From contig CAVSPF010000005.1 in assembly GCA_963729995.1 (NCBI GenBank), positions 1-64,000 of the forward strand: a DNA stretch of 64,000 bases. Reading direction: 5' to 3'. The notes beneath the pieces are model-generated. The model was not told the DNA's origin. It searched no databases and was given only the letters and a program-made list of their open reading frames with translations. This document shows, piece after piece, positions 36,025 through 43,456 of the stretch (within the stretch, counting starts at the first letter, position 1; each line of letters begins with the position of its first letter). The position numbers and the translations under genes are program-made. Source of the stretch: VRUE01 sp963729995 (GTDB lineage: Bacteria > Actinomycetota > Thermoleophilia > Solirubrobacterales > 70-9).

Positions 36025-36990
36025 ATGCCCTTCGTCGCCGGTTACCGGCATATCCCCGGTCATCACTGCGGCTCGACCGCGCTGCGCAACCTGCTCGCCT
36101 TCCACGGCGTCGAGATCAGCGAGGAGATGGCGTTCGGGCTCGGGGCGGGCGCCTGCTTCTACTACGTGACCATCGAGGACGCCTCGCCGACCCGCTGGTT
36201 CAACGGCCGCACCGCGCGCCTCGAGGAGACCTTCGACGAGCTGACCGGGGCAGCTCTGGAGCTGCGTACGTTCGAGGCGGGCGAGGACGCCTGGGAGGCG
36301 GCTCGGGCCGAGGTCGACGCCGGCAACCCGGTCCTCCTCCTCACCGACCTCTACTACCTCGACCACTACGGCAACTCGGCCCACTTCCCCGGTCACGCGG
36401 TCGTCCTCGCCGGCTACGACGAGGAGCTCGCCCACCTCTCCGACACCGGCTTCGAGGAGCTTCAGACGACGCGCCTGGAGAGCCTCGACCGGGCGCGTCA
36501 CAGCGGCCATCCCGCCTACCCGCTTCAGGGCCACATGTTCACCGCCTCGGGCACGGTCACGCCCGAGCAGCTGCGCGACGCGATCCCGGCCGCGATCGAG
36601 CGTGCCGCCCGGGCGATGGTCGAGCCCGAGTTCCGCAACTTCTCCGGCCTCGACGCCGTCCATCGCCTCGCCGAGGAGGCCGGCTCATGGCCCGAGGTCG
36701 CGGAGGACTGGCAGTGGTGCGCCCGCTTCGGCTACCAGGTGATCGAGCGTCGCGGCACCGGCGGCGGCGCCTTCCGCCTCATGTACTCCCGCTTCCTCGA
36801 GGAGGCCGGCCGCCCCGAGGCCTCCCTTGCCGCCGACGCCGCCGCCGGCTGGTCCGACCTCGCCGGCGCCTTCCACACGGCCAGCGAGTCCGAAGAGCCC
36901 GACCCTCGCCACTGGCGCGCCATCGGCGACGCCGCCCACCGGGTGGCCGAGATGGAGCACCGCCTCTGGTACTCATTGGCCACTCCGTAG
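36025..36990 (+). CDS. BtrH-like cysteine peptidase/acyltransferase-type protein with DUF4872 tail
   Basis: 321 residues (ATG 36025; an in-frame ATG at 36010 is also possible). The start VAGYRHIPGHHCGSTALRNLL carries the Cys of the BtrH N-terminal, papain-like domain; the His partner may be FPGHAVVLAGYD. The C-terminal helical part resembles DUF4872. In butirosin biosynthesis BtrH moves an acyl chain from a carrier protein to an aminoglycoside, but most homologues, such as this solitary one, are not in antibiotic clusters. The last 15 bases are duplicated just downstream (37007-37021). Confidence 0.75.
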   Translation: MPFVAGYRHIPGHHCGSTALRNLLAFHGVEISEEMAFGLGAGACFYYVTIEDASPTRWFNGRTARLEETFDELTGAALELRTFEAGEDAWEAARAEVDAGNPVLLLTDLYYLDHYGNSAHFPGHAVVLAGYDEELAHLSDTGFEELQTTRLESLDRARHSGHPAYPLQGHMFTASGTVTPEQLRDAIPAAIERAARAMVEPEFRNFSGLDAVHRLAEEAGSWPEVAEDWQWCARFGYQVIERRGTGGGAFRLMYSRFLEEAGRPEASLAADAAAGWSDLAGAFHTASESEEPDPRHWRAIGDAAHRVAEMEHRLWYSLATP

Positions 36991-37021
36991 CCCCATCCGG
37001 TTCTCGTTGGCCACTACGTAG
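36966..37021 (+). repeat. Tandem duplication of the BtrH-like gene's 3' end
   Basis: About 26 bases ending at the stop codon (core TTGGCCACTCCGTAG, 36976-36990) recur 31 bases later (TTGGCCACTACGTAG, 37007-37021) with a few substitutions. It looks like a slipped duplication of the gene end and encodes nothing by itself. Confidence 0.6.
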
Positions 37022-37118
37022 TAACCACCGATGATCCCGTTGGCTCGAGTGTGTACCGTTTGGAAGTGCGGGAGGCGGGGTAGTCCAAATGGAACACCGT
37101 CTCTTGGAGGAGAGTTAG

Positions 37119-39950
37119 ATGAGAAGGAAGGCAAGCCCTGCCGGGCTGCTTGTGCTCGCTGCCGCGTTTTTTGTCCTTGCGATTGCTGCGTCGCCTGCCC
37201 ACGCCGCGATCTCGATCAAAAAATGGGAATCGAATACCTGCAAAACAAACGCTGACCTACCTACCGAATTCGGCGAAGCAGGGCAAGAAGTCGGATATGA
37301 ATCGACGCTGCCGGCGCCTGCCGGTCAGTGCACTGAATCAACGTCGGCAAAACTCTTTACCCAGGCGGCCGGCCACCCCAACTTGGGCATCACCGACTTC
37401 AGGGTGATCACGTTTCCGGGACCGCCCACCACGGAAGCCGGGGGCTTTCCGACGGCCTTTGTCAAAGACATCGTCGTCGACACTCCCGCAGGGCTGAGCG
37501 TCAACCCAGAGGCCCTTCCCAAATGCACCATCGCACAGCTGACGACGCTGACCTGCCCGCCCGCCTCTCTGGTGGGCACCAACTACCTGACCGTTGCGGC
37601 TCAGTCCCCGAACGAAGTCACAAAAAAATGTGAACCGACCCTTGTGCCCGGCGAATGTGCACAGGTCCGGATAGCGCTTCCGGTCTACAACGTGGTTCCC
37701 TTTGAAGGGGTGCCGTCGATGGTTGGCTTCATGACCAAAGCGGGGCCGACCTTCATCGTTGGCTCGCTGAGCCCGGTGGACCAGCACGTGACCTTCACGA
37801 TCAGCAATATCCACCCGCCGTCGCCGACCAGCCCGCCTATCATCGAGTCGCGGCTCGTCTTCAATGGGCGTGCCGGCAACGGGACCTATCTGACGACACC
37901 CAGCGACTGCGCCGGAGGTCTGGTTTCGCTGCTTCACCTCGACTCGCAGGGCCCTCCCTACGAAGCGGAACAGACCAAAGCCGAAGCGCCCACACCTCCC
38001 AGCAGCGTGACTGACTGCGAACTGGTGCCATTCAAACCCACCATCGCGGTCAATCCTCAGGGTGGTGCCGTCGACTCGCCCGAGGCGACCACCGTCAACG
38101 TGGGCATCCCGTTCGATCCCACGGAACCGATCGCGAACTCCTACCTGAAGACAGCGAAAGTCACGTTGCCGGAAGGGATGGGGCTCAACCCCGCCTCCGC
38201 CAACGGCCTGGTGGCCTGCACCGATGAACAGTTCCATTACCACACGAACCTCCCGATCGAATGTCCCGATGCCTCGAAGATCGGCAGCGTCGAAGTGCAG
38301 ACGCCCTCATTGCCGGCGGACTCGCTCGGCGGCACCGTCTATGTCGGCCAGCCGCTCAGCAACGACCCGACCACAGGCGAACAGTTCCGCATCTTCATCC
38401 ACGTGATGTCGACCCGCTACGGCGTCAACGTGCGCCTGGTCGGCAAGGTGTTCCCGAACCTGAAAACGGGACAGCTCACCGCCGTCGTCGACGAAAACCC
38501 CCAGGCGACGTTCAGCTCCTTCAAGCTGCGCCTCAACGGCGGCCCAAAGGGGACGCTGACAACGCCCGGCACCTGCGGTCCGCACACAACCACAACGCAG
38601 ATGACTCCCTGGTCCGGCAATCCAGACGAAAACACGCCGACCGGGTCATTCACCCTGACCAGCGACCCGAGCGGAGGAAGCTGCCCGCAAACGCTGGCCG
38701 CTCGCCCGTTCGTGCCCAGCTACACGGCTGCTTCCGACAGCGCCAATGCGGGCGCCTACAGCCCGTTCCGAGTGCACATCGGTCGTACCGACGGCCAGCA
38801 GGAGCTGAAGGCCGTCAATGTGACCCTGCCCAAGGGCCTGACCGGCAAGCTCGCCGGTATCCCCTACTGCTCCGACGCCGCCATCGCGGCGGCGGCGGCC
38901 ACCAGCGGCACGGCTCAACAGGCGAGCTCCAGCTGCTCGGCGGAAAGCATGATTGGGACCACGACGACCGCCGCCGGAAGCGGAAGCGGCCCGATCAAGG
39001 TCGCCGGCAAGGCGTTCCTGGCCGGCCCGTACAAGGGGGCGCCGCTGTCGATGGCGGTGATCACTCCGGGCGTCGCCGGCCCCTACGACATCGGCACCAT
39101 CGTCGTCAGGGTCGCCCTGAAGGTGAACCCCGAAACCGCTCAGGTCAACGCGGTCTCCGACACGATTCCGGATGTGTTCGGCGGAGTCAAGCTGGACATC
39201 CGCTCGATCGACGTCAACGTCGACCGCAGCAAGTTCATGCTCAACCCGACGAACTGTGCCGCCCAGGCGACCAGCGGCACGATCAACGGGGGGGGCGGCG
39301 ACCCGTCCAATCCGGCGGCGTTCAGCTCCTACCCGGTCAGCAGCCCGTATGCGGCAACCGGGTGCGACAGCCTCGGCTTCAAACCGAAGCTGCACACGCG
39401 GTTGTACGGCCCAACGACGCGGGCGAAGAACCCGCGCCTGCGGGCGATCCTGGAAGCTCGCAAAGGCGACGCAAACATCAGCCGCACGGCGCTGAACCTG
39501 CCGCATTCGGTGTTCCTCGACCAGAGCCACATCAAAACCGTGTGCACGAGGGTGCAGCTGGCATCGGGCAGCTGCCCGACGACGGCCATCTATGGCCATG
39601 CCGAAGCGAAGACGCCGCTGCTCAGCAATAAGTTGAAGGGCCCGGTCTACCTGGTGTCCTCCAACCACAAGCTGCCGGACCTGGTCGCCGACCTGCGCGG
39701 TCAGGTGAACATCCAGCTGCACGGCGTGATCAGCTCCAAGCGGGGCGGGATCAAGACCGTGTTCAACCGGCTGCCGGATGTCCCGGTGAAGAAGTTCATT
39801 CTGAACATGGACGGCGGGAAGAAGAGCCTCCTGGTCAACTCGACGAACCTCTGCAAGGGCAAGCAGACCTCGGTGCTGAACATCAAGGCTCAAAACGGCA
39901 AGCAGGTCAAGAACAACAGGTTGCCGCTCAGGGTCACGTCCTGCCACTGA
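37119..39950 (+). CDS. Very large secreted protein of repeated beta-rich modules
   Basis: 943 residues with a clean signal peptide (RRKASPAGLLVLAAAFFVLAIAASPAHAA) and GGAGGAGAG ribosome site 6 bases before the ATG. The mature chain alternates segments of the type VTLPEGMGLNPASANGLVACTDEQF...CPDASKIGSVEV and VTLPKGLTGKLAGIPYCSDAAI...CSAESMIGTTTT, so it contains at least two related modules with paired cysteines, then a Lys-rich C-terminal domain. From memory, Thermoleophilia genomes encode several such proteins. No catalytic motif. Codon use is unlike its neighbours, with many GAA, AAA and CAA/ACA codons. Likely a surface or cell-wall-attached protein. Confidence 0.7.
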   Translation: MRRKASPAGLLVLAAAFFVLAIAASPAHAAISIKKWESNTCKTNADLPTEFGEAGQEVGYESTLPAPAGQCTESTSAKLFTQAAGHPNLGITDFRVITFPGPPTTEAGGFPTAFVKDIVVDTPAGLSVNPEALPKCTIAQLTTLTCPPASLVGTNYLTVAAQSPNEVTKKCEPTLVPGECAQVRIALPVYNVVPFEGVPSMVGFMTKAGPTFIVGSLSPVDQHVTFTISNIHPPSPTSPPIIESRLVFNGRAGNGTYLTTPSDCAGGLVSLLHLDSQGPPYEAEQTKAEAPTPPSSVTDCELVPFKPTIAVNPQGGAVDSPEATTVNVGIPFDPTEPIANSYLKTAKVTLPEGMGLNPASANGLVACTDEQFHYHTNLPIECPDASKIGSVEVQTPSLPADSLGGTVYVGQPLSNDPTTGEQFRIFIHVMSTRYGVNVRLVGKVFPNLKTGQLTAVVDENPQATFSSFKLRLNGGPKGTLTTPGTCGPHTTTTQMTPWSGNPDENTPTGSFTLTSDPSGGSCPQTLAARPFVPSYTAASDSANAGAYSPFRVHIGRTDGQQELKAVNVTLPKGLTGKLAGIPYCSDAAIAAAAATSGTAQQASSSCSAESMIGTTTTAAGSGSGPIKVAGKAFLAGPYKGAPLSMAVITPGVAGPYDIGTIVVRVALKVNPETAQVNAVSDTIPDVFGGVKLDIRSIDVNVDRSKFMLNPTNCAAQATSGTINGGGGDPSNPAAFSSYPVSSPYAATGCDSLGFKPKLHTRLYGPTTRAKNPRLRAILEARKGDANISRTALNLPHSVFLDQSHIKTVCTRVQLASGSCPTTAIYGHAEAKTPLLSNKLKGPVYLVSSNHKLPDLVADLRGQVNIQLHGVISSKRGGIKTVFNRLPDVPVKKFILNMDGGKKSLLVNSTNLCKGKQTSVLNIKAQNGKQVKNNRLPLRVTSCH

Positions 39951-39959
39951 GATGGCGAC

Positions 39960-39988
39960 GGCGCAGCGGGCGCTCTGCCCGCCGCGCC
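39960..39988 (+). terminator. Hairpin after the large secreted-protein gene
   Basis: GGCGCAGCGGGC (39960-39971), loop GCTCT, GCCCGCCGCGCC (39977-39988): a 12-base stem with one mismatch, 9 bases after the stop. No U-run follows, as is usual in high-GC genomes. Confidence 0.5.
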
Positions 39989-40046
39989 ACAGCCGCCGCT
40001 GGGCCGGCGCCTCAGCCGGGGAGGATCTGCTCGCCTGGCTCGCGCA

Positions 40047-40274
40047 TCAGTCCGGGGGGCTGAGCGAGAAGCCGACGCGGTGCTCGCCCGAGTCGATGCG
40101 CAGGAAGGCCACCTTGCCGACGTAGACCGCGAGGACTCCGTCCTCGGTCTTCACGTCGTGCCAGCCGCCCTTCTCCACCTGCTTGCGGAGGTCCCGCAGC
40201 TCGTCGTCGGTTAGCCGCACCGAGACGACCTGACCGCCCTCGAAGCCGATCTCCACACGCCGCGCCTCCGCCAT
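40047..40274 (-). CDS. Small conserved-looking protein of unknown function
   Basis: 75 residues, a beta/alpha/beta pattern: VEIGFEGGQVVSVRLTDDELRDLRKQ, then WHDVKTEDGVLAVYVGKVAFLRID. Its ATG overlaps the stop of methylmalonyl-CoA epimerase by one base (ATGA arrangement), so the two are translated together. I do not recognise a family; a role linked to the epimerase is only suggested by position. Confidence 0.65.
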   Translation of the reverse strand: MAEARRVEIGFEGGQVVSVRLTDDELRDLRKQVEKGGWHDVKTEDGVLAVYVGKVAFLRIDSGEHRVGFSLSPPD

Positions 40275-40687
40275 CAGTGCTCTCCTCTCGCCGGTTCGAC
40301 GATCTCGGTCAGCACCCCGCCCGTCGAGCGCGGGTGCAGGAAGGCGACGCGGCTTTCGCGGATGCCCGCCCTCGCCTCACGGTCGATCAGCTCGATCCCG
40401 GCCGTCGCCAGCCTCTCCAGCGTCGCGTCGATGTCGTCGACGGCGTAGGCGACATGGTGCAGGCCAGGGCCCTTGCTGGAGAGGAACCTGCCGACTGGCG
40501 TATCCGGCCCGAGCGGCCGGAGCAGCTCGACGTGCCCGTCGCCGACATCGAGGAGGACCGCCTCGACCCCCTGCGACTCGACCGTCTCGCGGTAGGTCAG
40601 ATTCATCTCGAAGCTCTTCTCGTAGAGGGCGATCGCGGCATCGATGTCCTCGACGGCGACGCCAATGTGATCGATTCTGCCAAACAT
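40274..40687 (-). CDS. mce: Methylmalonyl-CoA epimerase
   Basis: 137 residues from ATG 40687 (a TTG one codon upstream is also in frame). A vicinal-oxygen-chelate protein: IDHIGVAVEDIDAAIALYE at the start, VELLRP, GPGLHHVAYAVDDIDA and LTEIVEP supply the metal His/Glu ligands in the expected order. It interconverts the (R) and (S) forms of methylmalonyl-CoA in the propionyl-CoA to succinyl-CoA route. The start overlaps the stop of the DUF1385 gene by one base (TGATG). Confidence 0.85.
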   Translation of the reverse strand: MFGRIDHIGVAVEDIDAAIALYEKSFEMNLTYRETVESQGVEAVLLDVGDGHVELLRPLGPDTPVGRFLSSKGPGLHHVAYAVDDIDATLERLATAGIELIDREARAGIRESRVAFLHPRSTGGVLTEIVEPARGEH

Positions 40688-41523
40688 CAAATTCCGCCTG
40701 TGTTTCCCTTCGTCGCCGCGGGTGGCGCAGTGTATGCGTGCTCGGCGCGAAGGATCTCGGCAAGCGCGGCAACCCCAACCTGGAGTTGCTCGGGCGTCGG
40801 CTCCCTGGTGGCCAGGTGACGCTGGATCTCGCGGCCGGGGGTGTGGAACGCCTCGGCCAGGGGCGTGCCGTGGTGACGGTCGCTCCAGGCGAACAGCTCC
40901 ACGGCGAGCGAAGCGCCCCCGAGTCCGACCCCGGCGCGGGCAAGCGGTCCCGGGCGCTCCACCAGACGCTCCAGCAGCACCGTGCCCCCAACCGAAAGCA
41001 GCATCATCGGCGCGATCAGGTTGGAGCCGCAGCGGTCGTGCTCCTTGGGAACCGTCGCCGGGTCGTCGATTCCCTGCTCGTAAGCGGCGATCGCCTTGTG
41101 CTCGACACCGTGGTATGCGGCGAGGTCCCGGTTCATCAGCGCCACCATCGCCGGCACGACTCCGATCGCCTGTACGAGGCCCTCGCGCATGGCCGACATC
41201 GCCAGCTTCCTGCGCAACGCGGTGGTCGCCACCAGCGTCGCGCCAATCGCGGTGACCACGCGCCGGTCCTCGAAGGGCAAACGCGCGGCCGGCAGGCGGC
41301 GGCGCACCAGCGGCAGCACGACCAGCGCCTCGGCCAGTTTCAGTGGCCCGCGCAAGCCCGGCAGGCGGGCGGCGAGGCGAGGCGCCAACTCGGGTTTGGG
41401 ACCCGAAACCACCTGGATGTCCCCGTGCCGGTCGCGCACCGCCGCGGCCCAGTGGGTCGGCCCGTGGATGAGCAGGCCATTGCGCAGCGCCATCCCGCCA
41501 AGTCTCAGCTTCTCGGAACTCAT
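40687..41523 (-). CDS. DUF1385 membrane protein
   Basis: 278 residues with the family signature YHGVEHKAIAAYE followed by HDRCGSNL, and hydrophobic segments around AMVALM, APMMLLSVGGTVLL and VGLGGASLAVELF. The start GGMALRNGLLIHGPTHWAAAVR corresponds to the family's G-G-x-A-V-M-x-G-V-M region. The His/Cys residues hint at metal binding, and the family is often near peptide-release or RNA genes; its function is not established. First gene of the three-gene operon with mce. Confidence 0.82.
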   Translation of the reverse strand: MSSEKLRLGGMALRNGLLIHGPTHWAAAVRDRHGDIQVVSGPKPELAPRLAARLPGLRGPLKLAEALVVLPLVRRRLPAARLPFEDRRVVTAIGATLVATTALRRKLAMSAMREGLVQAIGVVPAMVALMNRDLAAYHGVEHKAIAAYEQGIDDPATVPKEHDRCGSNLIAPMMLLSVGGTVLLERLVERPGPLARAGVGLGGASLAVELFAWSDRHHGTPLAEAFHTPGREIQRHLATREPTPEQLQVGVAALAEILRAEHAYTAPPAATKGNTGGI

Positions 41524-41899
41524 CGCACGGACCTTAGAGGAGGCCGGGTGTCGTCACCACGTACGACGACCGCGGTGCGCGCGGTCGTCGACTCCCCCCT
41601 GTTTCTCCCCATTTAGGGTCCCGGCCGGAGGCCCCCAGTCCAGGCCTCCGGCCGGTGTGTCGGCTCTCCCTGGCTCTAGCTTGGAAAGCCAAACCTGAAA
41701 CACGGGATGTCAGAGGAAGTTGCGGCTGTGACTAAGAGCCCGTCTCGAAACCCCGCGTGTGCGACTGGCGAGCGCCGGACCGAGCGGGGCAAGGACGCAG
41801 GAGGCCGGCCAATGCCGGGAGCATTGCCGGCCTCCGAGGACGCCGCACCGCGAAGTGTCCGCCGCCGCCAGGCGTGTGCGGGGGGTTTTGAGACGGGTT
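41524..41899. other. Intergenic stretch with several hairpins and no gene
   Basis: Between the DUF1385 start and the rarA end. It holds the perfect 13-base hairpin at 41621-41655 and the repeat-bounded element at 41735-41901. Open frames here are not protein-like. It also contains the promoter of the DUF1385-mce operon, which I cannot pinpoint. Confidence 0.6.
41621..41655. terminator. Perfect 13-base hairpin
   Basis: CCGGCCGGAGGCC (41621-41633) and its exact complement GGCCTCCGGCCGG (41643-41655) around a 9-base loop, in the intergenic region upstream of the DUF1385 operon. Strong enough to terminate or to form a cruciform. Confidence 0.6.
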
Positions 41900-41901
41900 C
41901 T
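41735..41901. repeat. MITE-like element with imperfect terminal inverted repeats next to rarA
   Basis: Ends 41735-41754 and 41882-41901 match as inverted repeats at about 18 of 20 positions. The interior holds a hairpin at 41800-41835 (10-base stem, one bulged C, then 5 more pairs). The right end covers the rarA stop codon. No transposase lies inside. It may be a miniature element or an elaborate terminator. Confidence 0.5.
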
Positions 41902-43345
41902 AAACGCCGCGAGGCTTCTTACGCAGGCGTTCGATGCGGTCTCGCAGCTCCACCTCGAAGCCACGGTCGGTCGGGGCGTAGAAATGCAGGTCTTCCAGCC
42001 CTCGAGGCATCAGCGGCTGGTCGCTCACCCCGTCCGGCTCGTCGTGCGCATAGCGGTACCCCTCGCCCCTCCCGAGCTTTCCCGCGCCCGGATAGTGGGC
42101 GTCGCGGAGGTAGTCGGGCGGTGTCTTTGCACCGTTCTCGCGAACCTCCGCGCGGGCGGCGGCGAGTGCCTTGTAGGACGCATTCGACTTCGGCGCCAGC
42201 GCCAGGTAGACGGCGGCCTGGGCCAGGTTGAGCGCACACTCCGGCAACCCGACCCGGTCCACGGCGCGGGCGGCCGCGTCGGCGACCAGCAGGGCCTGCG
42301 GGTCGGCGTTGCCGATGTCCTCGGAGGCGAGGATGACCATGCGGCGCGCGATGAAGCGCGGGTCCTCGCCGCCCTCCAGCATCACCGCCAGGTAGTAGAG
42401 CGACGCGTCGACGTCGGAGCCGCGCGTCGCCTTGATCCAGGCCGAGATGAAGTCGTAGTGGCGGTCGCCGTCCCGGTCGTATTCGAGTGCCTTGCGCTGC
42501 AGCGCATCCTCAACCGCAGTGACGTCAACCGGCTCGCCGCTCGACCTCTCGACGGCGCGCTCGAGGGCAGAGAGCGCAACGCGGGCGTCGCCGCCCGAGC
42601 GGTGCGCCAGCATCTCCAGCGCCTGCCCCTCAACCGGAGGCGGGTCGGCCAGGCCGTGCTCGGGATCCGAGAGCGCCCGGCGCAGCAGTCCCTCCACCTG
42701 GCCGGGCTCCAGCGGGCGAAGCTCATAGATCTGGCAGCGCGAGAGCAGGGCCGAGTTGACCTCGAAGTAGGGGTTCTCGGTCGTTGCCCCGATCAAGGTC
42801 AGCAGCCCCTCCTCGACCGCCGGCAGCAGCGCGTCCTGCTGCGCCTTGTTGAAGCGGTGGATCTCGTCGAGGAAGAGGATCGTGGGCCGCCCGCTCAGCT
42901 GCCGGCGCTCCCGCGCACGCTCGATGACCGCCCGGATCTCCGCCCGGCCCGCGTTCACGGCCGACTCCTCCTCGAACGCCCCGTCGGCATGCGTCGCGGC
43001 GATCCGCGCCAGCGTCGTCTTCCCCGACCCCGGCGGCCCGTAGAGGATCGCGCTGTGAGGGTGGCCGCTCTCGATCGCCCGCCGCAGCGCCGACCCCTCC
43101 CCCAGCACATGCTCCTGCCCGACCATCTCCTCCAGCATCCGCGGCCGCATCCGCACGGCCAACGGCGCGTCAGAAGCTGGGACGTCGACAGGGCGGGGCC
43201 CTCGTCGCTTTCGAACAGGCGGTCTTCCACTACAGCTGAGTATGAGGGCGTCGGAGGCTGTCTCGCCAGCATGTCCATCAAGCTCCGCGATACGTGTGGA
43301 TGAGGCCACGCCGGGGGTTGTCTCGCCGGTGCCTCCACCCGGCAC
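41900..43345 (-). CDS. rarA: Replication-associated recombination protein A (RarA/MgsA AAA+ ATPase)
   Basis: The conserved protein runs from PLAVRMRPRMLEEMVGQEHVLG to the end at 41900. Walker A YGPPGSGKTT, Walker B FLDEIHRFNKAQQDALLP, sensor 1 GATTENP, and the C-terminal tetramerisation domain (YDRDGDRHYDFISAWIK; NASYKALAAA) are all present. RarA acts at stalled forks. The start is odd: the first 52 codons of this frame (from 43345) derive from palindromic repeat DNA. A family-like N-terminus, VEDRLFESDEGPA, lies in another frame just upstream of 43193, so a one-base indel in the GGGCGGGGCCC tract (43195-43204) probably separates them. GTG 43156 or ATG 43150 are fallback starts. Confidence 0.88.
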   Translation of the reverse strand: MPGGGTGETTPGVASSTRIAELDGHAGETASDALILSCSGRPPVRKRRGPRPVDVPASDAPLAVRMRPRMLEEMVGQEHVLGEGSALRRAIESGHPHSAILYGPPGSGKTTLARIAATHADGAFEEESAVNAGRAEIRAVIERARERRQLSGRPTILFLDEIHRFNKAQQDALLPAVEEGLLTLIGATTENPYFEVNSALLSRCQIYELRPLEPGQVEGLLRRALSDPEHGLADPPPVEGQALEMLAHRSGGDARVALSALERAVERSSGEPVDVTAVEDALQRKALEYDRDGDRHYDFISAWIKATRGSDVDASLYYLAVMLEGGEDPRFIARRMVILASEDIGNADPQALLVADAAARAVDRVGLPECALNLAQAAVYLALAPKSNASYKALAAARAEVRENGAKTPPDYLRDAHYPGAGKLGRGEGYRYAHDEPDGVSDQPLMPRGLEDLHFYAPTDRGFEVELRDRIERLRKKPRGV

Positions 43346-43436
43346 CGCGGAGTTGTGTTTGCCCGAAGGGGCTCTCGATTACACCCACCGAAGGTGGGTG
43401 TTAGGCATCCGGCGAGACAACCCCCGGCGTGGCCTC
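43302..43436. repeat. 28-base perfect inverted repeat with internal hairpins upstream of an aldehyde dehydrogenase
   Basis: Arms 43302-43329 and 43409-43436 are exact inverted copies. Between them lie two smaller hairpins: GGTGCC/GGCACC (43328-43345) and ACACCCACC-GAA-GGTGGGTGT (43381-43401). A third, diverged copy of the arm (about 43244-43270, core GGCTGTCTCGCC) lies just to the left. The whole block would fold as a branched cruciform. It ends 20 bases before the aldehyde-dehydrogenase ATG. Confidence 0.8.
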
Positions 43437-43456
43437 GCAGCGCATACAATCGCGGC

